The notes: a model not told the origin generated them from the sequence alone. 43,178 nt of DNA from Liolophura sinensis (GCF_032854445.1 NW_027018315.1:1-43178), one strand, 5' to 3'. Numbered from the stretch's first letter, positions 21,871 to 31,503 are shown. Program-made: numbers and translations.

Positions 21871-21898
21871 AAATAAATAAGTAAATAAATAAATAAAG
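21871..21898. repeat. (TAAA)n simple repeat
   Basis: Seven imperfect AAAT/TAAA units lie 40 bp downstream (minus strand) of the GPCR exon donor site. They may be the tail of an older retroposon; nothing else in 21,786-21,937 is recognisable. Confidence 0.85.
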
Positions 21899-21943
21899 GA
21901 GTCTTAAGACATAATGGTTTGGTGGCAATAAAAACAAACTTAC

Positions 21944-22143
21944 CTGGAGAACAACATGTAGATAAGTGGGTTGAAAAAGCTGTTGCAAACTCCCAAAGAA
22001 TTCAAACCAAATGATACCTGTGGAGTCCATGGGAGTAGAATACGTTCCTTCCATTGATAAATGTTATAACTAAGGTCAAACAATACGGCTGGCCCCCAAC
22101 ACAGGACGAACACTGTCAGCACAACGAACAACATCTTCACTAC
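21944..22143 (-). CDS. Rhodopsin-family GPCR, one exon (TM6-ECL3-TM7)
   Basis: This is the only convincing host coding exon in the window. The 200-bp minus-strand exon starts after TTCTCCAG and ends at CCAG followed by GTAAGT, a consensus donor; it begins in phase 0 and ends with two bases of a split codon. It encodes 66 residues: a TM6 helix with the CWxP box (VFVLCWGPAVLFDL), a short extracellular loop with Trp and charged residues, and a TM7 helix ending NPLIYMLFS, the NPxxY box of class A receptors. The product would be a plasma-membrane receptor that signals through G proteins; the ligand cannot be told from this piece, though neuropeptide-type receptors often split here. TM1-5 should lie to the right and the C-tail to the left; I could not find them. 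The acceptor polypyrimidine tract abuts a LINE-A tail. Confidence 0.88.
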
Positions 22144-22398
22144 CTGGAGAAAAGAATGAATGAATGATTGATTATGGTTTGACGCCACATCGGCAATTTT
22201 CCAGCGATATCGTGGTGAGAACAAGTTCAAAACAGGAACCAGTAGTTGGTTTTCGACAGAAATGAGAACATCAAAAATAAAAAGAAGAAATAGACGAACG
22301 TGGTTAAAAACAACCACATCTTAGTTAAAACGCAAAAACCACAATATACTTGTAACAATGTAAACCATCGTATGACTATACAATTTATAAATAAAATA

Positions 22399-22423
22399 TA
22401 CTATCCAAAAAAAGAAACGCATA
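22399..22423 (+). repeat. Left terminal inverted repeat of Tc1
   Basis: Twenty-five bases, the exact reverse complement of 23,897-23,921. A run of seven A residues and GAAACGCATA follow the outer TACTATCC. Confidence 0.95.
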
Positions 22424-22727
22424 GGTGTTTCGTTTTATTTTAAAATGAAATAAATACATTTTGTCTTCATTTCATGAGCAAAATGTGTTTTAATATTGTT
22501 AATAGTCACAGTTAGCACACATTTTATACCTCAAAACATTTCTTGGTTGAAAATGTTGAGTTTGGAGGCCGTTTTTGGAAGAAGTAAAAAATACAGCACC
22601 ACACTGCATCACGTGCAGTCTTACACGCCGAACTTACGCATGGAAAGCATGCAGTGTGTGACTATAAAACCGCAACTTCGGGCCGGAAATCGGCGTCTTT
22701 CAAGTGGTGTTTTCAAGCTGATTCAAC

Positions 22728-23726
22728 ATGCCACGTCTTGACACTGTCACAAGAATTATTGCCATTGGAAGACTTCAATCTGGAGAGTTCCAGTCGTCCA
22801 TTTCTAGGCGTCTACACGTCAGCCAGAGCACGATTTCACGGCTTGCTGCCCGCTACAACAATACTGGGACAACAAATGACCGTCGGCGTTCACGTGTCAC
22901 TACAGCAGCCCAAGATCGCTACATAAGGGTCCTCCATTTGCGTGACCGTTGTGCTACAGCTGAAAGCACAGCAGCCAGCATACCGGGACTGAGGAGGATA
23001 TCAGGTCAGACAGTGCGGAACAGGCTGAGGGAACATGGACTGAGAGCCAGGAGGCCCTATGTTGGGATCGTGCTGCGTCCTCACCATCGCGCCAATAGCC
23101 TCCGATGGTGTAACAACATGACTGCATGGAATCTACGCAACTGGCGACGCATTTGGTTCAGTGATGAGTCCAGATTCCTATTGCAGAGACGTGATGGTAG
23201 AAACCGGGTTTACAGACGTGCTCACGAACGTTATGCCCCTAACTGCGTACGCCAAGTGGACAGATTTGGTGGCGGGAGTGTGATGATGTGGGCAGCAATA
23301 TCGTATACTGGTCGTACAAATCTTGTCCACGTTCAGGGAAATCTTACGGCCGTACGCTACCGAGACACCATCCTGCAGCCACACCTCTTACCTGTCATTG
23401 ACGTTCAGCGGGAGTTGTTCCAGCAGGACAACGCCAGACCGCACACGGCACGTGTCACAAGGGACTTCCTCGCCGAAAACAATGTAGATGTGCTACCCTG
23501 GCCGTCCCGTTCCCCGGATCTTAACCCAATTGAGCATCTGTGGGATGAACTTGATCGACGTCTACGCCAACGTCAACCTCAACCCCAAACGCTTCAAGAG
23601 CAAGTTGCATGTTTGCAGGAGGAGTGGCAGAACATTCCCCAGGCCTCTATCCAGCGTCTCATCCAGTCCATGACAAGGCGTGTCAGAACTGTTATTCGTG
23701 CACGTGGTGGTCACAACAGATACTGA
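22728..23726 (+). CDS. Tc1-type transposase, intact (332 aa)
   Basis: It cuts the transposon out of DNA and inserts it at TA dinucleotides. The N-terminal half (residues about 1-110) has two helix-turn-helix folds for inverted-repeat binding (SSISRRLHVSQSTISRLAAR; ISGQTVRNRLREHGLRARRP). The catalytic triad is visible: Asp in IWFSDESRF, Asp in QQDNARPHTA and Glu in SPDLNPIEHLW. There are 34 residues between the second Asp and the Glu, the DD34E spacing of Tc1. The GRP-like basic hook normally between the two HTHs is reduced to NDRRRSR. Length is normal for the family and there are no stops. The ATG was chosen because it opens the family-typical N-terminus and is shared with the dead copy. Confidence 0.95.
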   Translation: MPRLDTVTRIIAIGRLQSGEFQSSISRRLHVSQSTISRLAARYNNTGTTNDRRRSRVTTAAQDRYIRVLHLRDRCATAESTAASIPGLRRISGQTVRNRLREHGLRARRPYVGIVLRPHHRANSLRWCNNMTAWNLRNWRRIWFSDESRFLLQRRDGRNRVYRRAHERYAPNCVRQVDRFGGGSVMMWAAISYTGRTNLVHVQGNLTAVRYRDTILQPHLLPVIDVQRELFQQDNARPHTARVTRDFLAENNVDVLPWPSRSPDLNPIEHLWDELDRRLRQRQPQPQTLQEQVACLQEEWQNIPQASIQRLIQSMTRRVRTVIRARGGHNRY

Positions 23727-23896
23727 CATTCCACTCAAGTGGGAGACTCATTGTGAGTGTCTTACCTCAAGTTGATGGCCTTGTTGTCTAGATATGGACC
23801 CTTCCTTAATCTGTGTAAAAAATATTTGCAGAATAGCAATTCTTATTTAGTTATGCATAATTGAAAAGACTGCATCACCTCTGCAAAAAACCCGGT

Positions 23897-23921
23897 TATG
23901 CGTTTCTTTTTTTGGATAGTA
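23897..23921 (-). repeat. Right terminal inverted repeat of Tc1
   Basis: Exact reverse complement of 22,399-22,423; the TA duplication follows at 23,922-23,923. Confidence 0.95.
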
Positions 23922-24599
23922 TACATTTTATGATATAGATCGATGACGTTTAAATATTTAATGACGGGATCGCCAGCAATGCTGTCAAACAGTTAATCCT
24001 ATATACAGTTGACTGTGTAGAATCTTTTCCGAACATGGGAAAGTCTACACAGTCAGCTCCGATATGTTTGATGCCGTATTTAGCACCACATCCCACACTC
24101 TTGGGAGCACAGCTCCCATTGAGAATATAATTGTGTTAAACCAGAATCGCCAATACTGCACGTCATTAAAACTACTTGGTCTCTTTGAGACATACCATGA
24201 GCATAGAAATTAAAGGCAACGACAGGGTTAACACTATGCAACTCATTATGTACCTAAAGGTTACATTCACCCTGCCAATGGTGACGAATATATTTAAGAA
24301 TGTTCGATCTAAAATCAGTATACGGGATTTTGACTGTTGATATGGATTTATTTAGGGCAGTCTTTGCCTCCCTGTCCACGACTGTGTATCAATATGGCTC
24401 GGTATCCAACAGAATATATCTTGACCTCTTTTAATTAGTCTTTTATGTAAGGCTAATATTTCAAGTATCAAAGGATTTTTTAATTTATTATGATGTATTG
24501 CCACAAGGCAGGAGAGCGAGTCACTGGATATCAATGCATACTGGGCACGCCCCCCAAAAACCATGTAAGGCCAGGAGTATAACCCGATCTTCTCTGGAT

Positions 24600-25290
24600 G
24601 CCTTGTTCCATTTGAAAGCCTCATTCGGGATGGCTTTGTTAATAATGAACATGTCGTGTCGATATTTTTCGATCTTAAAAACGCATATGACACCACATGG
24701 AAGTATGGAATTTTAAACGACTTGTCTGATATAGGTCGATTACCGATATTTATATGTGAATTCTATCTGATCATCAGTTTAAGGTTCGGGTGGGGCCCAC
24801 TCTTTCCGCCTCGTATGAACAGGAAATGGGTGTACCATAGAGCAGCATTCTATCACCATAAACAAATAAATAACCTTAACATCGGGCACAGAGGATACTT
24901 TATGTGTTGATGACTTCCGCAGAAATATGAATAATATTGAACATCAGTTGAAGTTTTGTCTAAATAAAATCGTGAAATGGGCAACTGAAAACGATTTTAG
25001 ACTTTCAACGTCTAAAACCGCTGGTATGCATTTTTGTAACAACATATATTTTATTTTGAACCAGATCTAAAAATTTTGGTGTTGGGAGAGAGTTTATACG
25101 TTGAGGCAAATAAAACTTCTTTAAAACAGACGTATTAAACAGCCTTAAATATACTACAAAGCTTAACGCTCATCCAACAAGCGCTGCCTACGACTGTGTT
25201 TTCAACCCATCATATGTTTTTAATCCATCATACATCGCTGGCGATGTTGTCACAAATTATTTGGAGGCCATTGGCCTTTATCATCTAAAT
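24600..25290 (+). mobile_element. LINE-A, plus-strand RT piece joined to a C-terminal scrap
   Basis: RT residues read on the plus strand at 24,640-24,760 (VSIFFDLKNAYDTTWKYGIL, with the catalytic Asp) and 24,890-25,060 (LCVDDFRRNMNNIEHQLKF after a frame break; NGFRL-like region). The sequence then jumps through linker scraps to the family's end-of-ORF2 sequence at 25,230-25,290. Its left neighbour lies on the minus strand and so does its right, so the locus alternates orientation three times. Confidence 0.75.
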
Positions 25291-25999
25291 AAGCGCTATT
25301 TAGATCTTACCAAAGAACGACATAAGTTTAAGAAAACAGATTGGTCAGCACCCCAATCGGTGTTAGACACGACTTTGATTATATCTAGAGCCCTTGTACA
25401 TTTAGATGTAAAGCATTTTAGATAGCTTATTAATAAATATTATACCTAAAAATTTTGTTTCCCCAACAATATGAATCTGTTCACCACAAAATTAAGCTCG
25501 GGGTGAAGATGAAGTTTCCGTTTGTTACAAAATAGTGCATACCGACAGTTTTAACGTCGAGAATCTAAAACCGTATTCAGTTGCCCATTTCTCGACCTTA
25601 TTGAGACAAAGCTGCAACTGACGTTCGCTGTTATTCATATTTTTTGCACGGTGGCATATAACGAAATTGTCAACATATAAAGAACCCTCTGTACCAGATG
25701 TTTATGTTTTATCCAGACTATTTATTTTTATGTTGAACAGAGGAGGCGATTGAATGATGCCCTAGATTACACCCATTTCCTGTTGGATTTGTTGAGGTCT
25801 TAGGACTAGTTCTATCGGCAGCTCCTAACACAAGCTCATAAATTTTTAATATGGGATCATCTGTTGCGTTGAGAGTCTCTGGAGTAACACGAGACTTGCA
25901 GAACATCTCAAATGCGATCCAATCTCCTTTATCGAATTTCCACCTAGAATTAAATGTGATATACTCTAGGATAAAAGGAAAATGGTCATTACCACAGCC
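25291..25999 (-). mobile_element. LINE-A, minus-strand RT and endonuclease piece
   Basis: From 25,999 leftward: endonuclease end (25,850-25,999), EN-RT linker (25,718-25,906; ETLNATDDPILKIYELVLGA), then, after a deletion, RT palm and thumb (25,300-25,740, with YVD-like residues near 25,670). The YVDD box reads YVDNF-like in a broken frame. It adjoins the plus-strand copy at a small palindrome (25,283-25,305). Confidence 0.72.
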
Positions 26000-26225
26000 T
26001 ATTCTTACCTTTCCTTTCTATAAAATATCCATCAATATCTATTAAGTCGTCTGAAATTTCACAACTTAGCCAGGTGTCACTAACACAGATGAAGTCATAG
26101 TCATATTCGCGAGATAGAACAGTTGATATCTCATCTACTTTGAAGTACGAGGAAGCTGGCCATCGCCTTTAGCAAGTATACTCCTTGTGTTAATGTGACA
26201 ACACAAGTTATTCCGATCGGAAGGC
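26000..26225 (-). mobile_element. CR1-like LINE endonuclease fragment
   Basis: The minus strand reads a sequence with YDYDFICVSDTWLS and ISDDLIDIDGYFIERKGKNR (about 26,120-26,000). This is the catalytic Glu/Asp region of an AP-type endonuclease as seen in CR1/L2-type LINEs; the usual Glu is Asp here. It differs from LINE-A. It is a short relic. Confidence 0.6.
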
Positions 26226-26339
26226 CCTGGGCTAATGTGTACATCACCCACATTTCAGCAAAAGGATCATATATACAATCAGCGAGTAGTCACAATTAGA
26301 CAGGGCACTTAAAACACATAGTTCCAGAATACCAGAATA

Positions 26340-28660
26340 AGAAGTCAACACAATGAAGATAGATTTCATATCAGCAAATAATTTAGAATTCGTTTTAAAC
26401 TACGGATCAGAAACAGATGCTTTAAAAAATTCAAACGTGCCAAGAAGACAAATTCCGTTTCTCCATTTCTAGACATGAAGTCAGTACTGCTAAACGTAAT
26501 GCAATACTGCGTTACTCCGCAAATTTGAAACTTAAATTATCTGACCCTCAACTAGATAAAAAAAATGTACTGGTTAGTGATGAAATCTTCATTAGGCCCT
26601 AGAGCAAAGCCGCCAATTCCTCCTCTTAAAACGTGTCAAACAACAACGACAAAGCCTATGAATTCTGGAGTTTCTCTGCCTCCCATTCATTTCTACCACA
26701 AGCAGTACCACATTTACCCTCTCTTACACACCTTACCAACTTACGACTTCTTTGCACACAGAAAAAAGAAAGAAAGAATACAGAGAGAAAGAAGTACGAG
26801 AAAAGCGCCTGGTTGTGATGGTATAAGTAACTTCATGCTCAAACATAGTGCTGAAAATATTGCTCCACCTCTGACTAAACTATTCCATATTTCTTAACAG
26901 TCGGGGTATTCCAAACTTCATGGAAACTCTCTCGTGTTAGTCCAGTATTTACGAAAGTGGACAGACATGACATTTCAAACTGTTTAAGTTGGAGAAAATT
27001 GGTATTGGAGATCCATTAATGCCTTAGCTGAATGACTATCTGACTGATAGAAAAACCAAGGTCTGTATTAATGGTACAGAATCAGATGCCAAACCAATTT
27101 CCTGTGCGCTACCTCGGGGTTCTGTACTAGACCAATTACTTTACTTAATATTTGTAAATGATATTATGACAAATAGTGGACGTGATATTAACATTTTTGC
27201 TGACGACACGCCACTACTGGCAGAGATCAACAATTTGAGTGACTCAGAGGCTAAACTAAATCGAGGTCTTGATCGTTTGTCAAAATGGGCAAGTCAATGG
27301 GTTGTTAACTTTAACGCTCTTAAAACTGTTTACTTGTTTATATCTTTAACATGTAACCCTTGTCATCCTAATTTGTATTTAAACGGTGTTAGCGTAAAGA
27401 GCGTTCGGTCACACAAACACCTCGGCATCATTCTGCAATATAATGGTAAGTGAAACGAACACATTCGGACTGTAAGAAAGAAATCAAACAGGACATTAAG
27501 CACTACCTACAGAACAAAGAAAACCCTCTCTAGAAAATGTCTCGTCAATCTCTTCCAAAGACTAGTAAGGTCGTCAATGGAATTTTGCAATGTTCTCTAC
27601 GACAACTGTAGCCTTAAATTGGCAAATTCTCTTGAAGCTATCTAAAGACGCGTGGCATTAATCTGTACTGGAGGATTACGTCAAACGTCACACAATAGTT
27701 TATTAAAATGAACTCAAGTGGGAATCTTTGCATAATCGACGTCGATTCCACAGAATTCTACTCTTCCATAAAATTGTAAATGGACTTTCTCCGCCTTATC
27801 TAAAAAGGATATTAGACGGCAGAAATATCACAAACATATACGACCTTCGAAACAGGGACAATATTCGACTTTTTAAAACTAACATTCAGTTATTTTCCTC
27901 CTCTTTTTCCCCAAAACTGTTCAAGATTAGAACATTTTACCGTCTTATATCCGCAATGCCTCAGTTGGAATAATAAAGCAATTTCTCTTTTTCAAGAAAA
28001 ATAAAGAACTCACTCAACTGTACAACATGTTCGATTCCTACCACTCTGTTATTCAATGCCGAATGAGAATGGGACTTGCCGATCTTTTTAAATACAATTT
28101 AAGCAATGTTCACGCCCGAATTGTAATTATTTATATGAAAAGGTACTTCATTTTTTTTGAATGCCCCAAATATGCCACTCAAACAAAAGCATATGTTCGA
28201 ACAAATTACATCAACAATATCTCCAGGCGCAAACTACACAATAATTATTCCTTCCTTTTCCAAATATATTTGTAAAATAGTAGTATTTGGATCCGATGAA
28301 CAAAAACCTGATGAAAACAAAATTATCTTTAGAACTGTGCATACATTTGTTGCAGAATCAAAGAAATTTTAAACTGATGGGTAGCATTGGAATTTCTTCT
28401 TATATTAAATGATAGTGATAAATATTATTTCAGTAAGTAGTCATTATAGCCTCATTTTATTACATATGGTATGATTCATTCATTTGTAGTGTAAATACTT
28501 TTGTTGTTGCACATATTGCACATATAAGTGTGTAGTCAGTTCATGTTTGTTACCAATTCCTTGTTTTGTCCTGTACATATATGTTGTCGAGGAGGCCCCC
28601 GGCTGGCCATTGGGCTATGGGGAATCTTCGTTAAACAAATAAAGCATTACATTACAATGA
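26340..28660 (+). mobile_element. CR1/L2-type LINE, degenerate
   Basis: On the plus strand: an RT finger region with RKAPGCDGISNFMLKHSA (26,800-26,850), an internal deletion near 27,000, the palm with NIFADDTPLLAE (27,187-27,222; FADD is the catalytic box), a thumb (LYLNGVSVKSVRSHKHLGII near 27,380-27,435), and a C-terminal half (NGLSPPYLKRIL near 27,780-27,810, ISNIYDLRNR-type residues). The 3' end has (TTACA)-type repeats at about 28,640-28,656. FADD and the YNLR-type C-terminus are found in CR1/L2-like families. Stops at 26,895, 27,452 and 27,645 and the deletion make it dead. Confidence 0.72.
26800..27973 (+). pseudogene. CR1/L2-type reverse transcriptase, broken
   Basis: The pieces 26,565-26,897, 27,166-27,453 and 27,728-27,973 carry successive parts of one RT. 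The first aspartate region of the palm is missing in the deletion near 26,990-27,010, so the polymerase site is incomplete. The second, FADDT, is intact. The third piece is the C-terminal extension. Confidence 0.7.
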
Positions 28661-29335
28661 TCGCACTGTCATTGACTGTAATTTGCATACTCATGATATG
28701 TCTTGTAGAATGAATGAATGAATGATTATGGCTTAACGCCACATCGGCAATATTTCAGCCATATCGTGGCGAATACGTCTTGTAGAGACCAAGTGGTTTT
28801 AACGAGGTGTCGTATTGATCATTCTAATCTAACTCACAATTTTATTATTAATGTGGGCTGGGGGGCTCTGTCCTAGAGTGTGTTGGATGTGATGTTACAT
28901 TTGGCTTCAAGCTTATCCTGGATGACTGTGTAGACTTTGCTAATGTTCGGCAAAGATCCCAGACGGTCAACTCTATACAGGATTTGTTTGACGGCATTGC
29001 TGGTGATGTTGTCATAAAGTATTTGAGAGCCAATAGCCTATATCATAAGATATATATTTTAATTATTATTCATATATTTAGATAATAATAAAGCATACAT
29101 ATAATTTTTTAAACTGTTTAATAAATATAGTGGTTTTCCAGTTTTAAATGTTTTGGTTTTTCTGATCTGAGTTTAAATCTGTCCAAACATTTTTGTTTCA
29201 TGTTTGATGTTTTTACAACCATATCGGAAAATTGAACCGCCTCGTGTTTTCAACTTGTTCTCGCCACGATATGACTGAGATATTGCCGATAGGGGCGTTA
29301 AAGCCATAATGATTCATTAATTCATTCATTCATTG
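28657..29335 (+). mobile_element. LINE-A, plus-strand 5'-truncated copy
   Basis: It starts in the ORF2 C-terminal domain directly after the CR1-like tail and reads VGCDVTFGFKLILDDCVDFA near 28,885-28,945 and QDLFDGIAGDVVIKYL near 28,970-29,020, followed by the 3' non-coding region and an ATTC tail at 29,310-29,335. The Cys/His cluster (VGCD, later DC) is best kept here. A second, tiny LINE-A insertion sits inside. Confidence 0.82.
28700..28786 (-). mobile_element. 67-bp LINE-A tail insertion with its own target duplication
   Basis: GTCTTGTAGA occurs at 28,700-28,709 and 28,777-28,786. Between them lies only the last 67 bp of LINE-A (ATTC repeats plus the hairpin), on the minus strand. The outer LINE reads continuously if this block and one repeat are removed. 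It is an extremely short 5'-truncated insertion or an excision scar. Confidence 0.82.
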
Positions 29336-29877
29336 TCTAGCACAAGGCCTAAAATAGAAGTGCTTGGATTCAAAACGCATAGTCAAGGTTCTAATTAGAG
29401 GGCCAAAATCCAAAATGAATTCTGGATAGTGGGCAAGGTAATCGTGCTTTGGACGAAAGGGCACATCTGCCAAAATATTTAAAAGATACCTTTAAACTAG
29501 GTATTCATCAATACAGTAGCTCAAATTTAACTTTTTTTTAATTTTTGGAGTTCAACTATATTTTTAAATTTAAGATACAATTGCTGAACTTGATTGCTAA
29601 AATCAGACACATACATTCCTTTTGAATCCACACAAACAAATTTGAAACTTGTTACTTGTTACTCTTCTGTTCAACTGGTTGCTATATGTAAACCACTGGT
29701 TACTTCTCGCTAAATGATTTAATTAATTAATGTCATATCCAAAGACACTTGTCCCTCAAAAACATCATTACCAAATCGTGGAGGGAGCCCAGGATACAGA
29801 CATGAAAATGTTAGAGAGAATTAAACTAAAAATCAGATTTTCCTCTCTTTATTCCTCGCCCTCTTCATTTAGATGTT
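29336..29877. other. AT-rich stretch without recognisable genes
   Basis: I see no open frame of interest, no repeat of the listed families, no inverted repeat of note and no splice-bounded exon. Homopolymer T and A runs are common. Probably old intergenic or intronic DNA. Confidence 0.6.
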
Positions 29878-30112
29878 CTACCATCTAACCAAAGTTTTGG
29901 GCGGTTTGGTGGTAACCAAGAGCACAAGGAATGCCAGCAACAAGGGCCTGTTTTGACAACAGGCAATATCTACAAAATAATTTGCAGAACTTTCCAAAAA
30001 TCCACCGTTAGCATGTGAACCCAGATCAACTCGAGAGATACAAGTTACTGTTCCCTGAATGACAGAGCCAGTTACAAATTCAATGCCTTTAGCTTCCAAC
30101 TTTTTAAAATCA
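29878..30112 (-). pseudogene. Unrecognised coding-like fragment, DLGSHANGGF motif
   Basis: An open minus-strand reading of 78 codons begins LEAKGIEFVTGSVIQGTVTC and includes DLGSHANGGFLESSANYF. The motif resembles a DNLGSH..GGF-type sequence I have seen in transposon-like proteins of many animals, so it may be the relic of a DNA transposon or a domesticated gene. A LINE-A tail is directly upstream. I cannot assign a function. It ends with a TAG at about 29,878. Confidence 0.3.
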
Positions 30113-30265
30113 TCAATAAATGAATGAATGAATGAATGATTATGGTTTAACGCCACATCGGCAATATTTCAACCATATCGTGACGAGAGCAAGGTGAAAA
30201 CACGAGGCGGTTGAGGTTTCCGATATGGTTGTAATAACATCAAAAAGGAACATGAATATTTGGAG
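30113..30265 (-). mobile_element. LINE-A, short 3' tail copy
   Basis: ATTC tail (complement at 30,117-30,138), hairpin, and about 110 bp of 3' non-coding region. It is 5' truncated. No coding part is kept. Confidence 0.85.
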
Positions 30266-30281
30266 TAGTATGCACACTATA

Positions 30282-30337
30282 GGTTCTGGCGCACGCCCCC
30301 CCTTGGGGCCCTCCCCATAACAAAATAGAGGCCCCAC
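30282..30337. repeat. GC-rich hairpin repeat, copy 1
   Basis: GGTTCTGGCGCACGCCC is followed by GGGGCCCTCCCC and AACAAAATAGAGGCCC. Near-identical to 31,504-31,560 and partly to 32,301-32,331. The outer GTTCTGG/CCAGAAC pairing is broken in this copy. Confidence 0.6.
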
Positions 30338-30692
30338 CCCCCTTTGCCTGCTTCCCCATACCCCCCTCCTTAGGCGCCTCCCCAGCCAAGGCATACACGC
30401 TTATTTACATGTCTCACCTACACACACACATTGATATGAAGCGACCTAATTGGCATTTAATACATAAGGATTATAGTCTATATATATATAGGCTGGCTGT
30501 ATTGCATAACAGGGTGATTCAGATGATTTTCTCCCCACTATAGGGCTTAAACCACGGATTTTTATAAAAAATAAATGTGACAGCCTTTTTCCAGCGTGTC
30601 TTGTTTGATAAGATCCAGTATTTTTAGGAAAATTAGAAATATTTTGTTTATGCGAAATAGTCTTTCCAATTTAGCCTATGTTTGGTGGGTCG

Positions 30693-30990
30693 TGGGATAT
30701 AGCTCAGTCGGCTGACAGAGGTGGGAAAGGCGCTGTGTGTAAGGGGCGTATTCATGTACTACATGTATAAGGGGATGTTTGCTAGCTCAAATCCGGATTT
30801 GGTCTCCTGTATATGTAGTATATGAATGCGTTACCTGCATATGGCGCCGGGCTCTACGCACTTCTAAGGAATCTCTGCAACTTTCGACAGTTTTGGGGGC
30901 AGAGAGACCTTACCAAGGGGTGTTGTAGATGGCCCAAAGGTAGTGGGATGTGTCAGCCCCAATTAACCCCCCTAACGGTGGGTCGCTAGC
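30693..30990 (+). repeat. Possible tRNA-derived SINE head and body
   Basis: GGGATATAGCTCAGTCGG at 30,693-30,710 fits an A box. A degenerate B-box-like AGCTCAAATCCGG lies near 30,784-30,796, too far for a functional tRNA. The body up to about 30,990 has no coding content. No target duplication was found. Confidence 0.35.
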
Positions 30991-31014
30991 GCAAAAAATC
31001 CGGAGCCCGCCGTT

Positions 31015-31185
31015 AGGGTGGTGATTAATTGGTAAAAGGCTGAGCTATAAACCAGGTCTTTTGGTTTTTTGGACCATGGGTTCGAACCCCACACTGGGCA
31101 GAATTTTTTTTTACCCCAAATCCAGCCAAAGGGGGTATTTTTGAATCAACAGCCCACAGACCAGTACACTGTTTCAAAGTGTATT
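31015..31185 (+). repeat. tRNA-like repeat, copy 1 (internally deleted)
   Basis: It carries a perfect B-box-like GGGTTCGAACCCC at 31,078-31,090 and a weak A box upstream (GATTAATTGG). The part after it (CCAGCCAAAGGGGGTATTTT, then CAACAGCCCACAGACCAGT) matches 31,726-31,962, but lacks about 50 bp and 15 bp present there. Confidence 0.6.
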
Positions 31186-31485
31186 ATGTATGTATGCTGG
31201 GGCCTCCGTGGCTCAGTCGGTTAGCGCGCTAGCGCAGCGTAGTGACCCAGAAGCCTCTCACCAATGCGGTCGCTGTGAGTTCAAGACCAGCTTATGCTGG
31301 CTTCCTCTCCGGCCGTACGTGGGAAGGTCTGCCAGCAACCTGCGGATGGTCGTGGGTTTTCCCCCGGGCTCCGCCCGGCTTCCACCCACCATAATGCTGG
31401 CCGCCGTCGTATAAGTGAAATATTCTTGAGTACGGCGTAAAACACCAATTTAAAAAAAAAAAAAAAAAAAAAATGTATGTATGCT
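31186..31485 (+). repeat. SINE-C: tRNA-derived SINE, complete with poly-A
   Basis: The 274-bp body (31,199-31,472) starts GGGGCCTCCGTGGCTCAGTC, with an A box, has a B-box-like GTGAGTTCAAGACC near 31,276, ends in a run of over 20 A, and is flanked by ATGTATGTATGCT at 31,186-31,198 and 31,473-31,485. It resembles the widespread molluscan SINEs with a conserved 3' domain; the family name needs a database search. The hairpin at its 3' end is listed separately. Confidence 0.92.
31402..31437 (+). other. 3' hairpin of SINE-C
   Basis: CGCCGT at 31,402-31,407 pairs with ACGGCG at 31,432-31,437 around a 24-nt loop containing GTGAAATATTCTTGAG, followed by TAAAACACC. It matches the LINE-A and SINE-A hairpins in loop and position. 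Confidence 0.75.
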
Positions 31486-31503
31486 AGTAGTATAGGGAAG
31501 GAG

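Larger units (their letters stand above)
22399..23921 (+). mobile_element. Tc1-type DNA transposon, complete, DD34E
   Basis: A 1,523-bp element bounded by 25-bp perfect inverted repeats (22,399-22,423 and 23,897-23,921; outer bases TACTATCCAAAAAAAG) and a TA on each side (22,397-22,398 and 23,922-23,923). It holds one open transposase gene. With perfect repeats, an intact gene and a TA target in an identifiable LINE, this copy could be mobile or very recently was. A dead relative is at 1-1,786. Confidence 0.95.
22154..24597 (-). mobile_element. LINE-A, minus-strand copy split by the intact Tc1
   Basis: The 3' end lies at 22,154-22,398 (ATTC tail, then hairpin). After the Tc1 element, the same LINE continues at 23,922: 3' non-coding region to about 23,990, C-terminal domain (24,000-24,170), RNase H (24,200-24,590; FCWIPSHID near 24,400 and SDSLSCLVAIHHNK near 24,500). 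The catalytic region is frame-broken. The insertion site is a TA in an AT-rich stretch that matches the other copies. The element stops at about 24,597, where a plus-strand LINE-A piece begins. Confidence 0.82.

Noticed and set aside
26340-26560. Host exon upstream of the CR1-like RT
   Set aside because: No splice-site pair fits; the broken plus-strand reading is collinear with a LINE protein.
31078-31090. B-box GGGTTCGAACCCC as a true tRNA gene
   Set aside because: No complete cloverleaf could be drawn: acceptor and anticodon arms do not pair, and the sequence is repeated nearby as part of a longer element.
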